A DNA stretch of 64,000 bases from NCBI GenBank assembly GCA_029582155.1, contig CM055898.1:33407967-33471966 (forward strand). The letters are read 5' to 3'. The stretch is from Panopea generosa. Its lineage: Eukaryota > Mollusca > Bivalvia > Adapedonta > Hiatellidae. The notes beneath the pieces were generated by a model, which searched no databases, was not told the DNA's origin, and worked only from the letters and a program-made list of their open reading frames with translations. Below, in pieces: positions 1 through 12,800 of the stretch; the stretch's first letter is position 1; each line of letters begins with the position of its first letter. The translations under genes and the position numbers were made by a program.

Positions 1-300
1 CTGACTTGGCACTTTGCATATATGGCCAATATTAGAAATTAGAAATGGTAGAATATAATAAAGATATGTGCGACACAAATTTTGCATTTATAGCTGCACT
101 TATAATACTTCATAAAGCATACATTTTCATGATTTATATAACTAAACAATTGTTGAAAGTGACGGTAAGCACCATATGAAAACAACAATACATCAAGGGT
201 AGATGTGCAGCACATAAATTTTGTGATGCTGATTTAATTAATGTTTTAATCACCTCTGATGATAGCTCTACCTGTAGTTTTTGAAATTTAATTGAACTTG
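1..300 (+). repeat. Remnant of an interspersed repeat
   Basis: Shares 'TGGTAGAATATAAT' and an end 'ATCACC..TGATAGCTCTA' with the repeat at 1,900-2,375. Lies in an NDUFB8 intron. No coding signal. Confidence 0.4.
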
Positions 301-524
301 AAAGAATATAATATGTATGATATTGATGTTGTATTATTTTTTGAAAAAGAATATTATTTTTTATGTCCTCATTTCTCTGACCACTCTGTATTAATTAAGC
401 AGCTGATTATAAAATAATAATTTTTCATTAATATATTAAAACAACACATTTAATGAAGGTATCTAGTCAATTTCATATTGAAAGCAAATTTGAAACTAAT
501 TTCTAGTTTTTAATTATTTTAAAG

Positions 525-3500
525 GTGAACATTCGCTGGGAGCAGTACACAGCTGACAGATACAATCCTGCGAGCAACCCAAGATTCAGCTAGTAAGTAA
601 AACCTTGATGGAGAAAAAATGTATAGAACTCATTTCTGGTCATTGTAAAATATAATTCAGTGATTTACTTAAAACTATTTATTGAATTATGAATAGCTGG
701 GCCCGATTAGCTCAGTCGGTTACGCGTCTGACTATCAATCCAGGGGTCATGAGTTTGAATCCCCCACCTGGCAACAGTCTCCGTGATGATTGATATCTGA
801 CATTTTGTCTCGTTATCATTCGTCTCTCACCACTAATTCAAGTGGGAAAGTTATCAGTTACTTGCGGAGATGGGGTGTGCTCGAGTACTGGTTAATCCCA
901 GGAAACAGTGGTTAGGTTAACTGATCATCTATTAGCCCTCGATGGCATAAAAATGACGCTAATTATTCAATCAGTCAATCAATCAATGAATTATGAATAA
1001 TTGTACTAGAATATGCATATATATATATATACCAGGACTTGTATAGAGAAGGAAGAGCAACTGATTGAGATGTATTGAACACTGCATCGTGAAATCTCGA
1101 TATCAACTTCCATTCATCTCAGAAATTTTATACATTATAAAAACATCTTACATTTTATGTATATGAAATCAGTTTCCTGTCAAATGTGAATGATTAATTC
1201 GCCAACTTATTAATTCTTTACATGCTACATTTATGCAAGTTTTCTGTCCTATAAAAGTAATTAATATATAGAATAAGGTGAGGCTTTTTTCCACAGACCA
1301 TTTAAGCACATGGGCACCCCAGTGCTTGAATGGCAGAAATGGTTTGACCCAAGGTGTCTATCAATTATATTCAAACGATGATCCTATTTTTACCTCTATC
1401 TATAACATGTACTCATTATTGATAACATATGTGTAGGGTAACTGTAAAAAATAGTCTTCTCAAACTAAAAGTAAAATAAGGCATTTAAAGTTTTCATGTA
1501 GAATTGGTCCATAAACCTTAACTAAAATTGATCAAATCATGAACTCTGGAGTCGTAATTGATTGCATCCTGGAGTGTCAAACTTTTTATAGAAAATGATT
1601 TATATAAATGTTTTATAAGATCCTCGATTTTAATTAGGTTTTTTAAAGTGGTGAACCTTTAATTACCTAATGTTGATGCTGCTTTGAGGTGTCAAACTTT
1701 AAGATAGGGTTGAATAGACTCGAGTGTGGGGGTGGGAGGTGGGGGTGCAATTTAACCTTCTTTGTAGATAGTTCTATCCAGAAGCATTCTCAAGCAAATA
1801 CTTTTACATTTTTTTTACAAATTGACTTTAAAATTCCTCAAGTTAAAACATTGTGGTTTTTTTTCGTTTCATGGCTTTTAAGTCATTCTCAGTGACGAAC
1901 TGCTGGTACTAAAGTGCACACACGGTCAGATAATGCATGTTTTTGTCAAATGAAGGGCGATAACTCTGACATTATTAATTTATCCATTTTGGCAGATTCA
2001 AGAACTTGTTTGGCGTGATATTATTGTTATAATTAAAGAATAAGCTGTTGAAGATCAATTGAAAATTGCAGGATTGCTAATTACAGAGTTATTGCCCTTT
2101 GATATTTTTTCTTGTCCGGAGCATAACTTGAAAAGTACCGGATGGAATTTCATCAAGCTTCATACAATGGTAGAATATAATGAGAGGAAGTGCAGTGTAC
2201 AAGAAACATAACTCTATTCTTGCTAATTACAGAGTTATTGCCCTTTGATATATTTCCCTTGTCTGGAGCATAACTTTAAAACTATTGGATATAATTTAAT
2301 AAAACTTCATACAATGGTAAACCATTTTCTGTCATGGCGGCGTTCGGGGGTATTCATCACCTTCAGTGATAGCTCTAGTTTAAGAAAAAAAATAAAGGCA
2401 CAATATCCCACATCCTGAAAAAAAGACACTTTGTAAACGTTTAAAAACATTAATAATATTTATGCTATGTTGCAACTGGAAGCTGGAAAAATAAGTTTTC
2501 ATTTGAAATTTATTGAACAAAATTGTCTCGTTTGACAAATAATTTGACATTTGGTGCATTTCTCAGATTAGTTGACATTTTCTGAAAATACATGCAACAT
2601 ATACATTTCATTTCAGTGTTTCTATGACAGTAGCTTTCCTTGCATTGGTATTGTCCATATCAGGTATTTGGTTATTGTCAATGCCATATCCAGTTTATCA
2701 ACCTAAGGTAAGAATATTAAACAACCTTTTTTGCATACCGAATATCTGCATTTTTGCCTGGGTTAGATATTTCAATCTTACCCTAGGGCCAAGATAAAAT
2801 TAAGTTAAAATAAATGTTTAATGAGTTTGGTATGCAAGAAAAAGAATCATTCACAGCTTTTTTGATTCAGATAGAAAATTCCGACCCTTGGGATAACTGT
2901 TTTCATGGGAAGAGCCTCATTTCAGTCAAAAAAGTTATCCCTCAAGGCGGAATTTTCTATCCGAGCCTCAAACCCATGTAAGATTCTTATAATGTAATGT
3001 TGTCTATGATATAAATACAGTAAACACATATGCCTTTTATGCTGCATTTACACATGCACATGTTTACTGAAAGGATAAAGAAATGCAGGGTGAATTTCAG
3101 AGCCACATTATGAACTATGGTAAGCGATATTTACAGTTTTAAAAATACAAATGTTGATGTAAATACCACTTTCAATAGTTTGATAATGTGACTGAATTTC
3201 ACCCAGCATTTCTTTGACCTTTAAGTATATAAACAATATACTGATCTTTAAATGTCTATCAGGGTCCCCTGCACTAGCCTCCATTCACCTTTATAAAATA
3301 AAAATATTTCAGGTTTTATAAGGTCTCATCATATCAAGTCTTCTTTTGATCACTGGCACATTGGAAAACAATTAAGACCTAATAAATTAAGGTTATTTCA
3401 TTCAAATCTGCTTATATTTGTAGAAAACGTTTTTAAAACGAGACATAAATACTTTTGGTATTAAAGAATGAAATGGAATTAATATTAACTGTTCATATCT

Positions 3501-3726
3501 TAATTTTTTTCAGTTTTGCAATAAATGGTCAATTTTAACTTGGGCATACATATTTAAATACAGATTTAAGGAATTTTTTTGACAAAGATGAGATCTCTTA
3601 TTTTCTTTCTGTAATTTATTTCAGTTTAACCAGGCATTTCCATTTGATGAGATACCTAAGAGAAGAGGAGGACCTCCTGGGAGCGGGGAACGCATTATAC
3701 ACTACACCTTTGAGCCTGCTAAATAA
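525..3726 (+). CDS. NDUFB8: NDUFB8, complex I accessory subunit (3' part, three exons)
   Basis: Exons 525-592, 2617-2707 and 3625-3726 join in frame (phases 2 and 0), each with AG acceptors and GT donors, and end in TAA. The joined product is about 86 residues. It has a segment rich in aromatic residues (RWEQYTADRYNP), one membrane helix (TVAFLALVLSISGIWLL), then PYPVYQP and an end with RGGPPGSGERIIHY. Vertebrate NDUFB8 (ASHI) has the same order: NWGEP...DMYNRNR, a single helix, YPVYQP, and RGGDPSKEPERVVHY near the C-terminus. From family knowledge, it is a structural, non-catalytic subunit in the membrane arm of mitochondrial NADH:ubiquinone oxidoreductase. The mitochondrial targeting region and first exons lie left of the window. 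The C-terminus has a few more residues (TFEPAK) than the human protein. The stop overlaps an AATAAA at 3722, which may or may not act as the polyadenylation signal. Intron 1 carries a SINE with target duplications and intron 2 a palindromic MITE 30 bp after the donor. Confidence 0.87.
696..986 (+). mobile_element. tRNA-derived SINE with 13-bp target duplication
   Basis: A tRNA-like head with box A (TAGCTCAGTCGG) and a degenerate box B (GAGTTTGAATCC), a body, and a TCAATCAA-rich tail. It is flanked by TGAATTATGAATA at 683-695 and 987-999. These perfect 13-bp direct repeats fix the element's ends. It sits in an NDUFB8 intron. Confidence 0.85.
1031..1258 (+). repeat. Interspersed repeat family R1, copy 1 (internally deleted)
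   Basis: Starts 'TATAGAGAAGGAAGAGCAACTG' in sense and ends 'CAAGTTTTCTGTCCTATA'. It matches the longer copies at 27,455 and 32,205 at both ends but lacks the central 250 bp or so. Confidence 0.6.
1900..2375 (+). repeat. Interspersed repeat with an internal 146-bp tandem unit
   Basis: The block starting TTGCTAATTACAGAGTTATT at 2074 recurs at 2220, followed in both by '(C)TTGTC.GGAGCATAACTT' and 'TTCATACAATGGTA'. It ends 'TTCATCACCTTCAGTGATAG'. Non-coding; a molluscan interspersed repeat by appearance. Confidence 0.5.
2736..3000 (+). mobile_element. Palindromic MITE family H, copy 1
   Basis: Two arms, 2870-2898 and 2933-2961, form an imperfect 29-bp hairpin (GATAGAAAATTCCG...GGATAACT). The preceding block, 'ATATCTGCATTTTTGCCTGGGTTAGATATTTC', is shared in similar form with 17,045. 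It begins about 30 bp after the NDUFB8 exon donor at 2708. Confidence 0.55.
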
Positions 3727-4330
3727 ACACCGACTTCATTTATATATGATGACATGCAGTAGTGGTGTTAAAATAGGTTTACATATACACATAAATACTT
3801 TCAAATATGTGTAAAAATGAGTATATTAAGGTATAAATGATGATAATTGAAAATTAAATAACTGAAATTGGTATTATTTGTTTACTTGGGGAAATATGTC
3901 ACCGAGAAAGTCTCTCATCTATGTGATATATGTGAAATACTGATGAATAATAAGCTCATGCTTGTAATGCTCTATTGGAATTGTTCTCTTTCATCCTATG
4001 TCATAAGACATAATTATATTTATAATAGCAAGTTCAGATGATATGTGTATGGGGCCGCGTGTATGCTTAGGCTTGTTTCAAAAGGTTATAGGTGTGGGTT
4101 TAATTTTACTGTATTGCCTTTATAAGGTTATTCACATGTTAAAGATGCATGCAAGAGAAAAGTAAATACTTAAAAACTAAAAAGTTCTTTGAACATTTTG
4201 AGATCTATTGATATTTATATGTTGATATATATTAAATCTCAGTCTCAATTGTTTTGTATTATTAAATTTGTGAAATTGACATTTTTGTTATTTCATGTAT
4301 TCCCAAGAACACTGAAAGGTTTTTAGCTAT
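3727..4330. other. NDUFB8 3' untranslated and downstream sequence
   Basis: AT-rich, non-coding, no repeat unit recognised. Confidence 0.4.
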
Positions 4331-5312
4331 ACTGGTCAAAAGACTGTTTTTTATTCAGTTTGAGTTTTGAAGCATCTTCTAGTCATAACAAATAAGATTT
4401 TGTTCCATACGAAGGATTGACTTTCTAAAAGGGGCAGGGTGGGGGTCACAAAATGTTAAAATTGAACATTGTCATAAATCTTATTCTCAACAACTGGTCA
4501 GTCAGATTTGTTCATATTTGATATAAATTATCCCTATGATTAAGAGTTCTAAGTTTGTACAAATCAAGGGGCACTGGGATGTATAGAGGCCCTGTTACAA
4601 AGAGGTCTTTGAGTTTTACATAGGAATACTATGGGAAAATGGAAAACTCTCATTTTTTCCTCCATTTGTGTAAATATGTTGTTTAATGTTGAGATCTAAA
4701 GCATTGTCTAGTAACAATAAATCTGATTTTGTTCAATTAAGAGAATTGAATTTCCATAAGGGGCCACGGTTGGGTGGGGCAATAAGGTTAAAATTGGGAA
4801 TTTTCACAAAGCTTCCTCTCAGTAACCTTTCAGTCAAACTAGTTCATATTTGATATAAATCAGCAAGGATTGAAGAGTCTGCACATCAAGGGGCATGGAT
4901 AAATTGGGACCCTGTAATGTGTTTTTTACTTTTACATAGGAATATTGTAGGGAAAACTGATTATTTTCCTTTTCGCATCCATGTGTACAATTTTTTTTTT
5001 TATATCTAAAGCATTTCTGCTCATAACAAATCCCTAAGAGTGGGTGATTGAAGTTCTGACAAATCAAGGGACTGAGTTGTATAAGGTTTCAGTACAAGGA
5101 CTATATTTGTTTTACAGATGAACGGTATGAGAATTTAAAGTATTTCCTTTTCATTGCAATTAAGTTTTTGTTCAGTATAGGTGTGGTGGGGCTATTTATC
5201 CGTAAGTTGTTAAGAGGATCCCAAAAGAGAGTAAATATTGTGGAATTTCAAAAAGTGCTATGTCCACTATAAGTCAGTAGAGCATCCTCAGGCCCTCTTG
5301 GGCCTCTTGTTT
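4330..5312 (-). repeat. Tandem repeat block, inverse-orientation relative of the block at 17,997
   Basis: Three degenerate units of about 320 bp are marked by 'TTCATATTTGATATAAAT' (4512, 4842), 'ATCAAGGGGCA' (4564, 4886) and 'TTTTACATAGGAATA' (4615, 4932). It ends in 'AGTAGAGCATCCTCAGGCCC' and 'GGGCCTCTTG', the reverse complement of the start of the block at 17,997. Confidence 0.55.
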
Positions 5313-5795
5313 TTTTTTGTTTTTGTAGAGCCTATTTGTACAAATGTATGTTGCTGTTAACATCTCAAACAATCATTTGGTGATACTACATGAAACCAAT
5401 CAAAGCTCAAGGTCATTCAATTTCGGATACACTGTATTTGAAAAATTGTCAAAATGAAAACTGATAAGGGACTAGGGACTTGAGGCTACTTTAACATATA
5501 TTAGGATCCTCCACATCAAATGATTAAAATTTGTTATACAGTTTCAAAGGTGTCCAACATCATGCTTTCAACGACTCCTTTATAAAACTAATGAACTGAT
5601 TCCAGAGAACTTTGGAACAATATTCCTTGGATTGTGTACTTTCAGATTTGTGTTTTTTGTCTACACTCAAAATCTGGCTACAAATAAAAAGCTAATTTCA
5701 AATTAATCATCCCCCACTCCCATTACAAACTTAGCAGTCCTGTGGTGGCCATCTTGCACAACCTACTTATAATAAGATGAAAAACACAAACTTAA

Positions 5796-6261
5796 AGGGA
5801 TTATATTGACAAGTAACAAACACGCTGTTTATCCAGACTTTTCCTGTATGCAGTATGCACAAAATAATGCTTATGTATTGACGTATAACCTTTATTTACT
5901 TGAAAGTTATCAAATAAACAGTAATTGAATATTGGCCAAAACTTTAATGCGTCGCGCAATAAGGTATTGCGCAATGTTTACATTGAAATCTGTCAACTTC
6001 CCGAACAAAGCTTCGAAAACAAGATTGGTAACGGGTCTTCACAATGTTATCCAATGATTGATTGGAAACCCGAAAGCGGTTCTTTGATTATGGCAAATGT
6101 AAACAAAAACAAAAACGTGGCTTCAGAAACCCGGCGTTTGTAATAAAGAGGTTATGCAATTAGACACTTTAGACGCGTATATCTCTCAGTTATAAGTGTA
6201 TCTTCATGCTGGGCGTGTGTATTTAGAACGGAATTGACAGTAATATGTCAATATAATCCCT
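5796..6261. mobile_element. TTAA-flanked MITE with perfect 16-bp terminal inverted repeats
   Basis: Left end AGGGATTATATTGACA (5796-5811) is the exact reverse complement of the right end (6246-6261). TTAA stands on both sides (5792-5795 and 6262-6265). A TTAA target is typical of piggyBac and Kolobok transposons. The 72-codon frame inside resembles no known protein and is not called a gene. Confidence 0.75.
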
Positions 6262-7318
6262 TTAAGAAAGGTTAATCAAAGATCATGCATTTGATCATGT
6301 AATAGAAGGTCTGAAAAATGATCAAACCTAAACACAAAGACAATATAAGCATCTTCACTTGGTGGTGATGCATCCCAGCAAGTTTCATAAAATTCCAATC
6401 AAACAGAGCAATAGCCCAGACATGGATTTGCGGTCAGAACAAGTGACTATAGAAGCATAAAAACCTAAATTTGGTGACACTGCCAAAACTACGAAAAGTA
6501 ACATCAATTTTTCTTCAAAAAGGCAAGACAATAATATAATAAATCACATACATACACCAAGAATATGACAATGGTACATGTAAGTAGCCACATGCTGTAA
6601 CACACTTTATAAGCTAGAACTTTTATTTTCACTATTATTCCCAAGTTTCATTCCTCATGAATTCAATGTTTTTGCTAAAAGTGCAATCAAGTTAACTGTC
6701 TGAAAGTTTACTACATCCGAAATCATGTCATTTGACAGATGCATTTCAAATGATTATAAATTTTTAATAAAATACAACTTGATATATATGCTCTGGATTA
6801 TTTGTGCAGTGATGATAATGCATCAACGATTACTGCGTTTGAGGATATCTGAATAAAACAAATGCATTTCTGGATTAACATTTTGAACTTAGCGAATTCA
6901 ATAATTCATGAATATATAAAATATGAAAAATCAACAAATTCGCAAACTAAAGTGTTTTACAGAATATGACGTTTGTTTAAACTTATTTATTTTACTTCTG
7001 ATTGTGAAACAAGTTATTACAACTTACAAAGTATATAACGTTGGCAAGTAAAAAAAAGAAGAGAAATGTACTTTAAGGTTTCATTATCTTTATTGCATCA
7101 CAAAACGAAATACATCGATATTCAAGTCCTTCCTTACTATTGCCATCTATTGTTGTACATACCGAGTAGAAAGTACTGTATGTGTAGCACTCGAGTAGAA
7201 CAAGTCACTTTGTAAATGAAATAAGTAGCACTTGAGTTGCACTGTACTTGTGATATGTACATGAAGCACTTTAGTGGAGCAAGTAACTCCATTATTTTGG
7301 CACTCAATTGTTATATAT

Positions 7319-8068
7319 ACATGTAGAACTGAAGTAACTGTTATCTATCGCTGTAATTGTTATATATTTATAGAACTGAAGTAGAGCAAGTAATTGTTAT
7401 CTATCGCTGTAATTGTTATATATTTATAGAACTGAAGTAGAGCAAGTTACTGTTATCTATCACTGTAATTGTTATAATTTATAGAACCGAAGTAGAGCAA
7501 GTAACTGTTATCTATCACTGTAATTGTGATATATATATATATATATATATAAAACTGAAGTAGAGCAAGTAACTTATCTATCGCTGTAATTGTTATATAT
7601 ATATATAGAACTGAAGTAAAGCGAGCAACTCCGTTATCTATCAATGCAATTGTTATATATTTATAGAACTGAAGTAGAGCAAGTAACTGTTATCTATCAC
7701 TATATTTGTTATATATTTATAGAACTGAAGTAGAGCAAGTAACTGTTATCTATCACTGTAATTGTTATATATTTATAGAACTGAAGTAGAGCAAGTAACT
7801 GTTATCTATCACTGTAATTGTTATATATATTTATAGAACTGAAGTAGAGCAAGTAACTGTTATCTATCACTGTAATTGTTATATATTTATAGAACTGAAG
7901 TAGAGCAAGTAACTGTTATCTATCACTGTTATTGTTATATATTTATAGAACTGAAGCAGAGCGAGTAACTGTTATCTTTCACTGTAATTGTTATATAACT
8001 CAAGTAGAGCAAGTAACTGTTATCTATCGCTGTAATTGTTATATATTTATAGAAAAGAAGTAGAGCAA
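7319..8068 (+). repeat. 56-bp minisatellite, about 14 units
   Basis: The unit GAACTGAAGTAGAGCAAGTA + ACTGTTATCTATCACTGTAA + TTGTTATATATTTATA recurs from 7327 to 8052, very regular in the centre (7609-7948). Degenerate related units extend on both sides (7,140-7,320 and 8,068-8,380, with 'GTAGCACT..AGTGGAGCAA.TAACTCC'). Confidence 0.85.
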
Positions 8069-8780
8069 GCAACTCTGTTAACTGACGCTGTAATCATCAC
8101 ATTTAATATGTAACACTAAAGTGGAGCAATTAACTCCATTTCAAACTCTACATATAATATGTAGCACTTTACGGGAGCGAATAACTCCATTATCTATCAC
8201 TGTAATTGTTACATTTAATATGTAACACTAAAGTGGAGCAAATAACTCCGTTACTAACTCCACATGTAATATGTAGCACATAACTCCATTATCTTACAAC
8301 ACAAGTGTAATATGTAGCACCTAGATGCATCAAATAACTCACTTTTCTTTCACTTAAAATGTAATATGTAGCACAAGTGCTTATTTTAACATAAATGAAT
8401 ATGTGTACAAACAAATGTTGCACTGGGGCATTTTACAACATACACAACTTAAAGTACACAAAATCCTATTCTTGATGTCACTTATGTAATGCCCTGGAAC
8501 TACACAATCTCACCCCACCCCCCACACACACACTGCTACAAAAACACATAATTTAACATAAATGAACAAACACTGTATTTTGTATTAAGTAGCACTTTTT
8601 AAGCGGGGCTATATATAGAACCCTGTTATATTACAGCCATTAACAAACTGGCTTACACCATAACCGCCAAGAGATTTTATTGAAACAATTTATTATAGTT
8701 CACCCTGCAGTTCAGTCCAATCACCAACATTGATGTTTTTCATTTAAAATTGATAACCAATATCTCCATGAATTCATGTG

Positions 8781-9075
8781 ACCGCGGCATGGTCTAGTGG
8801 TAGAGCGTCCGCCTCGCATGCGAAAGGTTGTGGGTTCAATCCCCGGCCGGGTCATACCAAAGACTTTAAAAATTGTACTAGAAGCTTCCTCACTTGACGC
8901 TTAGCATTTAAAGGAGAGTTATAGGTCTGGTCGGCCCAGTGTCAGTATAATATGACTGGGTGGGGTATCATACCATGTGTCTGCGGCATGATACTCCAGT
9001 GTGACAGCGCTTAGAATACTGTCTCATGTAGACACCGTTGCGACATGTAGACACCGTCGCCAAATGCTTCATTTA
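8781..9075 (+). mobile_element. SINE with a tRNA-Ala-like head
   Basis: Bases 8781-8853 fold as a tRNA: box A TGGTCTAGTGG, anticodon loop resembling Ala(CGC), box B GGTTCAATCCC. The body follows, including 'GTATAATATGACTGGGTGGG'. The lack of a matching 3' acceptor stem, together with the attached body, argues for a SINE rather than a tRNA gene. The right end is approximate. Confidence 0.65.
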
Positions 9076-9461
9076 CAGTGGTCATTTTGTTATCCTCTAC
9101 TAATGGGTAAAGATTTGTTATGGCTCCAATTTTGAGTGGTCACTAATTAAAATAAAAAATCCATTTATTGGAACATATATTTTTTTATACGAGTTTACTA
9201 TTAAAGTAGTGTAGAAAAAAAAGTATTGCCAGGACAATTGACAAAAAAAATACACGAAAAATTGATGATGCCCCGAAATTAATGAATAATTACGGATATA
9301 ATGAAATTGTATTCTAAATCATTTTCATTATTCCATGGATCATGTTTAATTCAAATATCAGAGAGTTTAACTATATGTTTTGACGATAAACAATGGTATT
9401 TTACAACAGATATGATCTAGATCACCACAACTTATGCTAAATGTTACAATTAAACAAGTTA

Positions 9462-9467
9462 TTTATT
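9462..9467 (-). terminator. Possible STRAP poly(A) signal
   Basis: TTTATT on the + strand reads AATAAA on the STRAP strand, about 385 nt after the stop codon. It is the clearest such hexamer close downstream; usage is inferred only. Confidence 0.35.
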
Positions 9468-9849
9468 GAATTAAAAGGGTAGAAAATACCGGTTACGCAG
9501 TTTTTATGGGTAATGAGTCAAGTTATCATTTACAGAAACTGAGATTTTTCAGTCGGGTATATCTCAGCTTGAGATGTTTAGCAACCAGCCCCCAGGAAGT
9601 TAACAATTCCTTCAGAAGAGTAGAAGACGTATTGTTCAAACTACATGTATATCAAGTGAGTCGTATATCTCTACATCCTTTATATCTACATCACTTTCAA
9701 TCTTGAAGTATTCTTTCAATAACGTACAAACAGTTTCTTTCATTTAATACTCGGATGTTCCGAAATCATCTATAACTGAAAATAAACATGCTTATAAACT
9801 TATAATTCATAATTTATAATTTAATGAACATTAAATAGATGACTAGAAT

Positions 9850-12800
9850 TTAGGCCTCGGCTTTATTGGGGGTTGAATCAGAATTCTGTATAACTTCATC
9901 CGGCTGCACACACTTCCAAAGTCCGTAATTTTTCCCAACTGTTGTCTGCCACAGTCTGAGAGTTCCGTCCTCACTTCCGCTGGCATAAACTTCACCATCG
10001 GGAGAGAACCGTACGCAGTGCACCGGACCAAAATGACCTTTAAATGATTCTGAAAAACAATTACAATATATATATAGAGCATGATGTGAAAGCAGAAAAG
10101 AGTCTCCTAAATACGGAGTTTCTCATCTGAATCAAGAAACATCACTAGAATTTGTTTTTTTGGGATGAATTATGTCTCCCCCTCATACAATTATGAGTTT
10201 TCTTAAATGCTATTGTTAATGTCCAAAACTTTTACAACTGTTGATGAGTGAGTCGGCAAAGAATAAACTACAATGCCACCAAAAAGCAAAGTGGATTAAT
10301 GTCATCGAGGCATCACTATGATTATTCACAGCAGGTTTAAAACAACTGCAGTTATTGGTTGTGTAGGCAAGATGCTTAATTCGGAAAATTCAGACACCAT
10401 TAAGTCAAAATTCACAGAACTTGAAAGCAAAAATGAGTATGCAAACTAGGCTTCAGTTTGATTTTTCACAAGTGAATTCCAACTGACAGTTCAAGAGAAA
10501 AAACATGGACAAGATTTTTCATTCCAACAATGAAAAAGGGCTGTAATTTGACTGGAAATCATTAAACCGGAAAGCAAAAGGTGTGTGCACAACTAGATGG
10601 CATACTGATTCTTCCCAAATAGTTTTAACGAAATGCAAGAGTTGGCTCAAGAGAAAAAGCACAGACAAGATTTTTAATTCCGAAATTGCAAAAGCCATAA
10701 CTTGACCAAAAACTATCAAACCAGAACACAAAAGGGCTATGGGGAACTAATTTGACAGTGATCCTACTCAGCTTGTTAGCAAGTTTTAGTGAAATCCAAC
10801 TAATGGTACAAGAGAAGAAATGGACCAAAAAAAAGCCAGAAATAAACACCTGACCTATAACCCTAAAACTTATTTCTGACCGTAACGCTTTTTTCACATC
10901 TTAAAAGAGTAAAAATCTGCTTAATGTGTCAAGAAAATCATATTTGTATTTAAATTATTCTTTATTGTTAACTATTACAATTAGTTTTTTATTAATAGAA
11001 TGGAAAACAAGTTCAAATCAATTATCTTATAAATAATAGTTCATTATTTTGACATTTTCTCCATAAAATCAAAAACAGAAAAAAATGACTATGCTATTAT
11101 TTTTGGTCATGTAGCCCAAAACACAGGTGTTTTTTTCTGGCAAAATTATTAAATCTTCAACTTGGTATAAAAAATACCAGGAAGTGTAGCTCTAAACACA
11201 GTTATGGAAATTTACTGCATTCTAGTGCAACATAGATTCAAACAATGAGTTGTGCAGGACGAGCATCTTGTCGTACAGTATTTAGATGTACAAACCTAAT
11301 TCTGTGCCTGTTTCGTAGTCAAACTTATACATTTTAAAGTCCTCTCCCCCGCATATAAAGATGGTCTTGTCTGGGTGTAGTGAGGCTGTGTTGATGGTAG
11401 CTGGAGATTCAAACTCACGCAGCTTCTCAAACCTGCAAACAGAGAAATATAGTCTTCAATGACGTACAAAACATTATGCATCATTCTTACGAGTGACAAT
11501 ACATTTTTTTTCAAAACAAGTGCAGTTTTGTTTAAGCATTAAATATGAAGATGTATGGGTTTTTTTATTGGTTAAACACCATGTTAAACATATTTCAAGT
11601 TATATATGGCATATCTTGATTTATTGGTGGAGGTAGACCTCAAAATGAAACTGAGCAGAATCATTTTTTTTAATGGGGTTTAATGCCATTTTCAACACAT
11701 GTCAGGTTATATATGGCATATCCAGTTTTACTTGTGGAGGAAGACCTCTGATTGAGTAGAACCACCGTTTGTCTGCAAGTAACTGGAAACTTTCTCACAT
11801 AAAGTTTTTGGAGCGAGTGGGACTCCAACCTATGACCTTAGCGGTGAGAGGTAAGTGATCTTGAGACGGCCCCTTAAACCAATCGGCCACTGAGGACCCT
11901 GAGCAGAATCAAAGTCCTTCCATATGCATGGTTACCTGGGCTGTAGAGAAAAAAAAATTCAAGGACTCTTTATCATTTTAAAAGGACCCACTTGCCCGGA
12001 CATCTTCATATATTTTAACAGGAAGCATGTACTTAAAACTTACTGAAGAAAAGCCAACAACTTCACCCACTGTTTACCAGCAACCACAGCAGATTATACA
12101 AAAATATGTACCACACAGCTAATAAATGATTTATATTTTTATTTATTCAAAATCAAGGTTTCTCCCAAGAATTTCTGAAGGTAAATGTATGTTGCGATGG
12201 GATGGATACAGAAAGAGTATCTCCCCTCGTGCATTTGTGAGTGTTGAATTCCAAGTATGGGTTTCTATCTTAAAACATATCAACATTCATGGTAGAATTT
12301 TTTTTTGTGATATGAAGCATAACTGTAAATCATCATATGTTAAATATTGTATGTAAAGTATCACAATAAACTGTTTGTCCAGAGTCTAAATTCATCAATA
12401 CCAGTAATTTGGGTCTGAGGTATTTTGTAAAACTTTGTAAACATATAATTATGAGTAATAAATGTGATACTATTACATTTTCTGTTAAATAATCATTAAA
12501 ACAGGCAGCTTGTTTCTGAAAACAAATATAGTAATTATGTACTTGTTTAGTAGATATTAACTGAATCTTAAATTCTTACATTTTGAATCCGAGTCTAAAA
12601 CTCAGACTCAAAATATTGATGAATTTAGGCCCAGGGGCCGGTTTCGCTAAACATCTTAAGTTGAGATTTTCCTCAACTGAAATAATCCAATTTTTCCAAG
12701 TGACTACATGAACACATTACATTAAAAGACCACACAGAATTGAAGTCACAACACATCTTTACGCATTGGTAAAGGATGACATGTAAGATGATCAGTGTAC

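Noticed and set aside
5925..6143. 72-codon frame
   Set aside because: Lies wholly inside the TTAA-flanked MITE; no family resemblance.
8781..8855. Working tRNA-Ala gene
   Set aside because: The head is good, but a SINE body is attached and the 3' side of the acceptor stem pairs only in part. A tRNA gene is not fully excluded.
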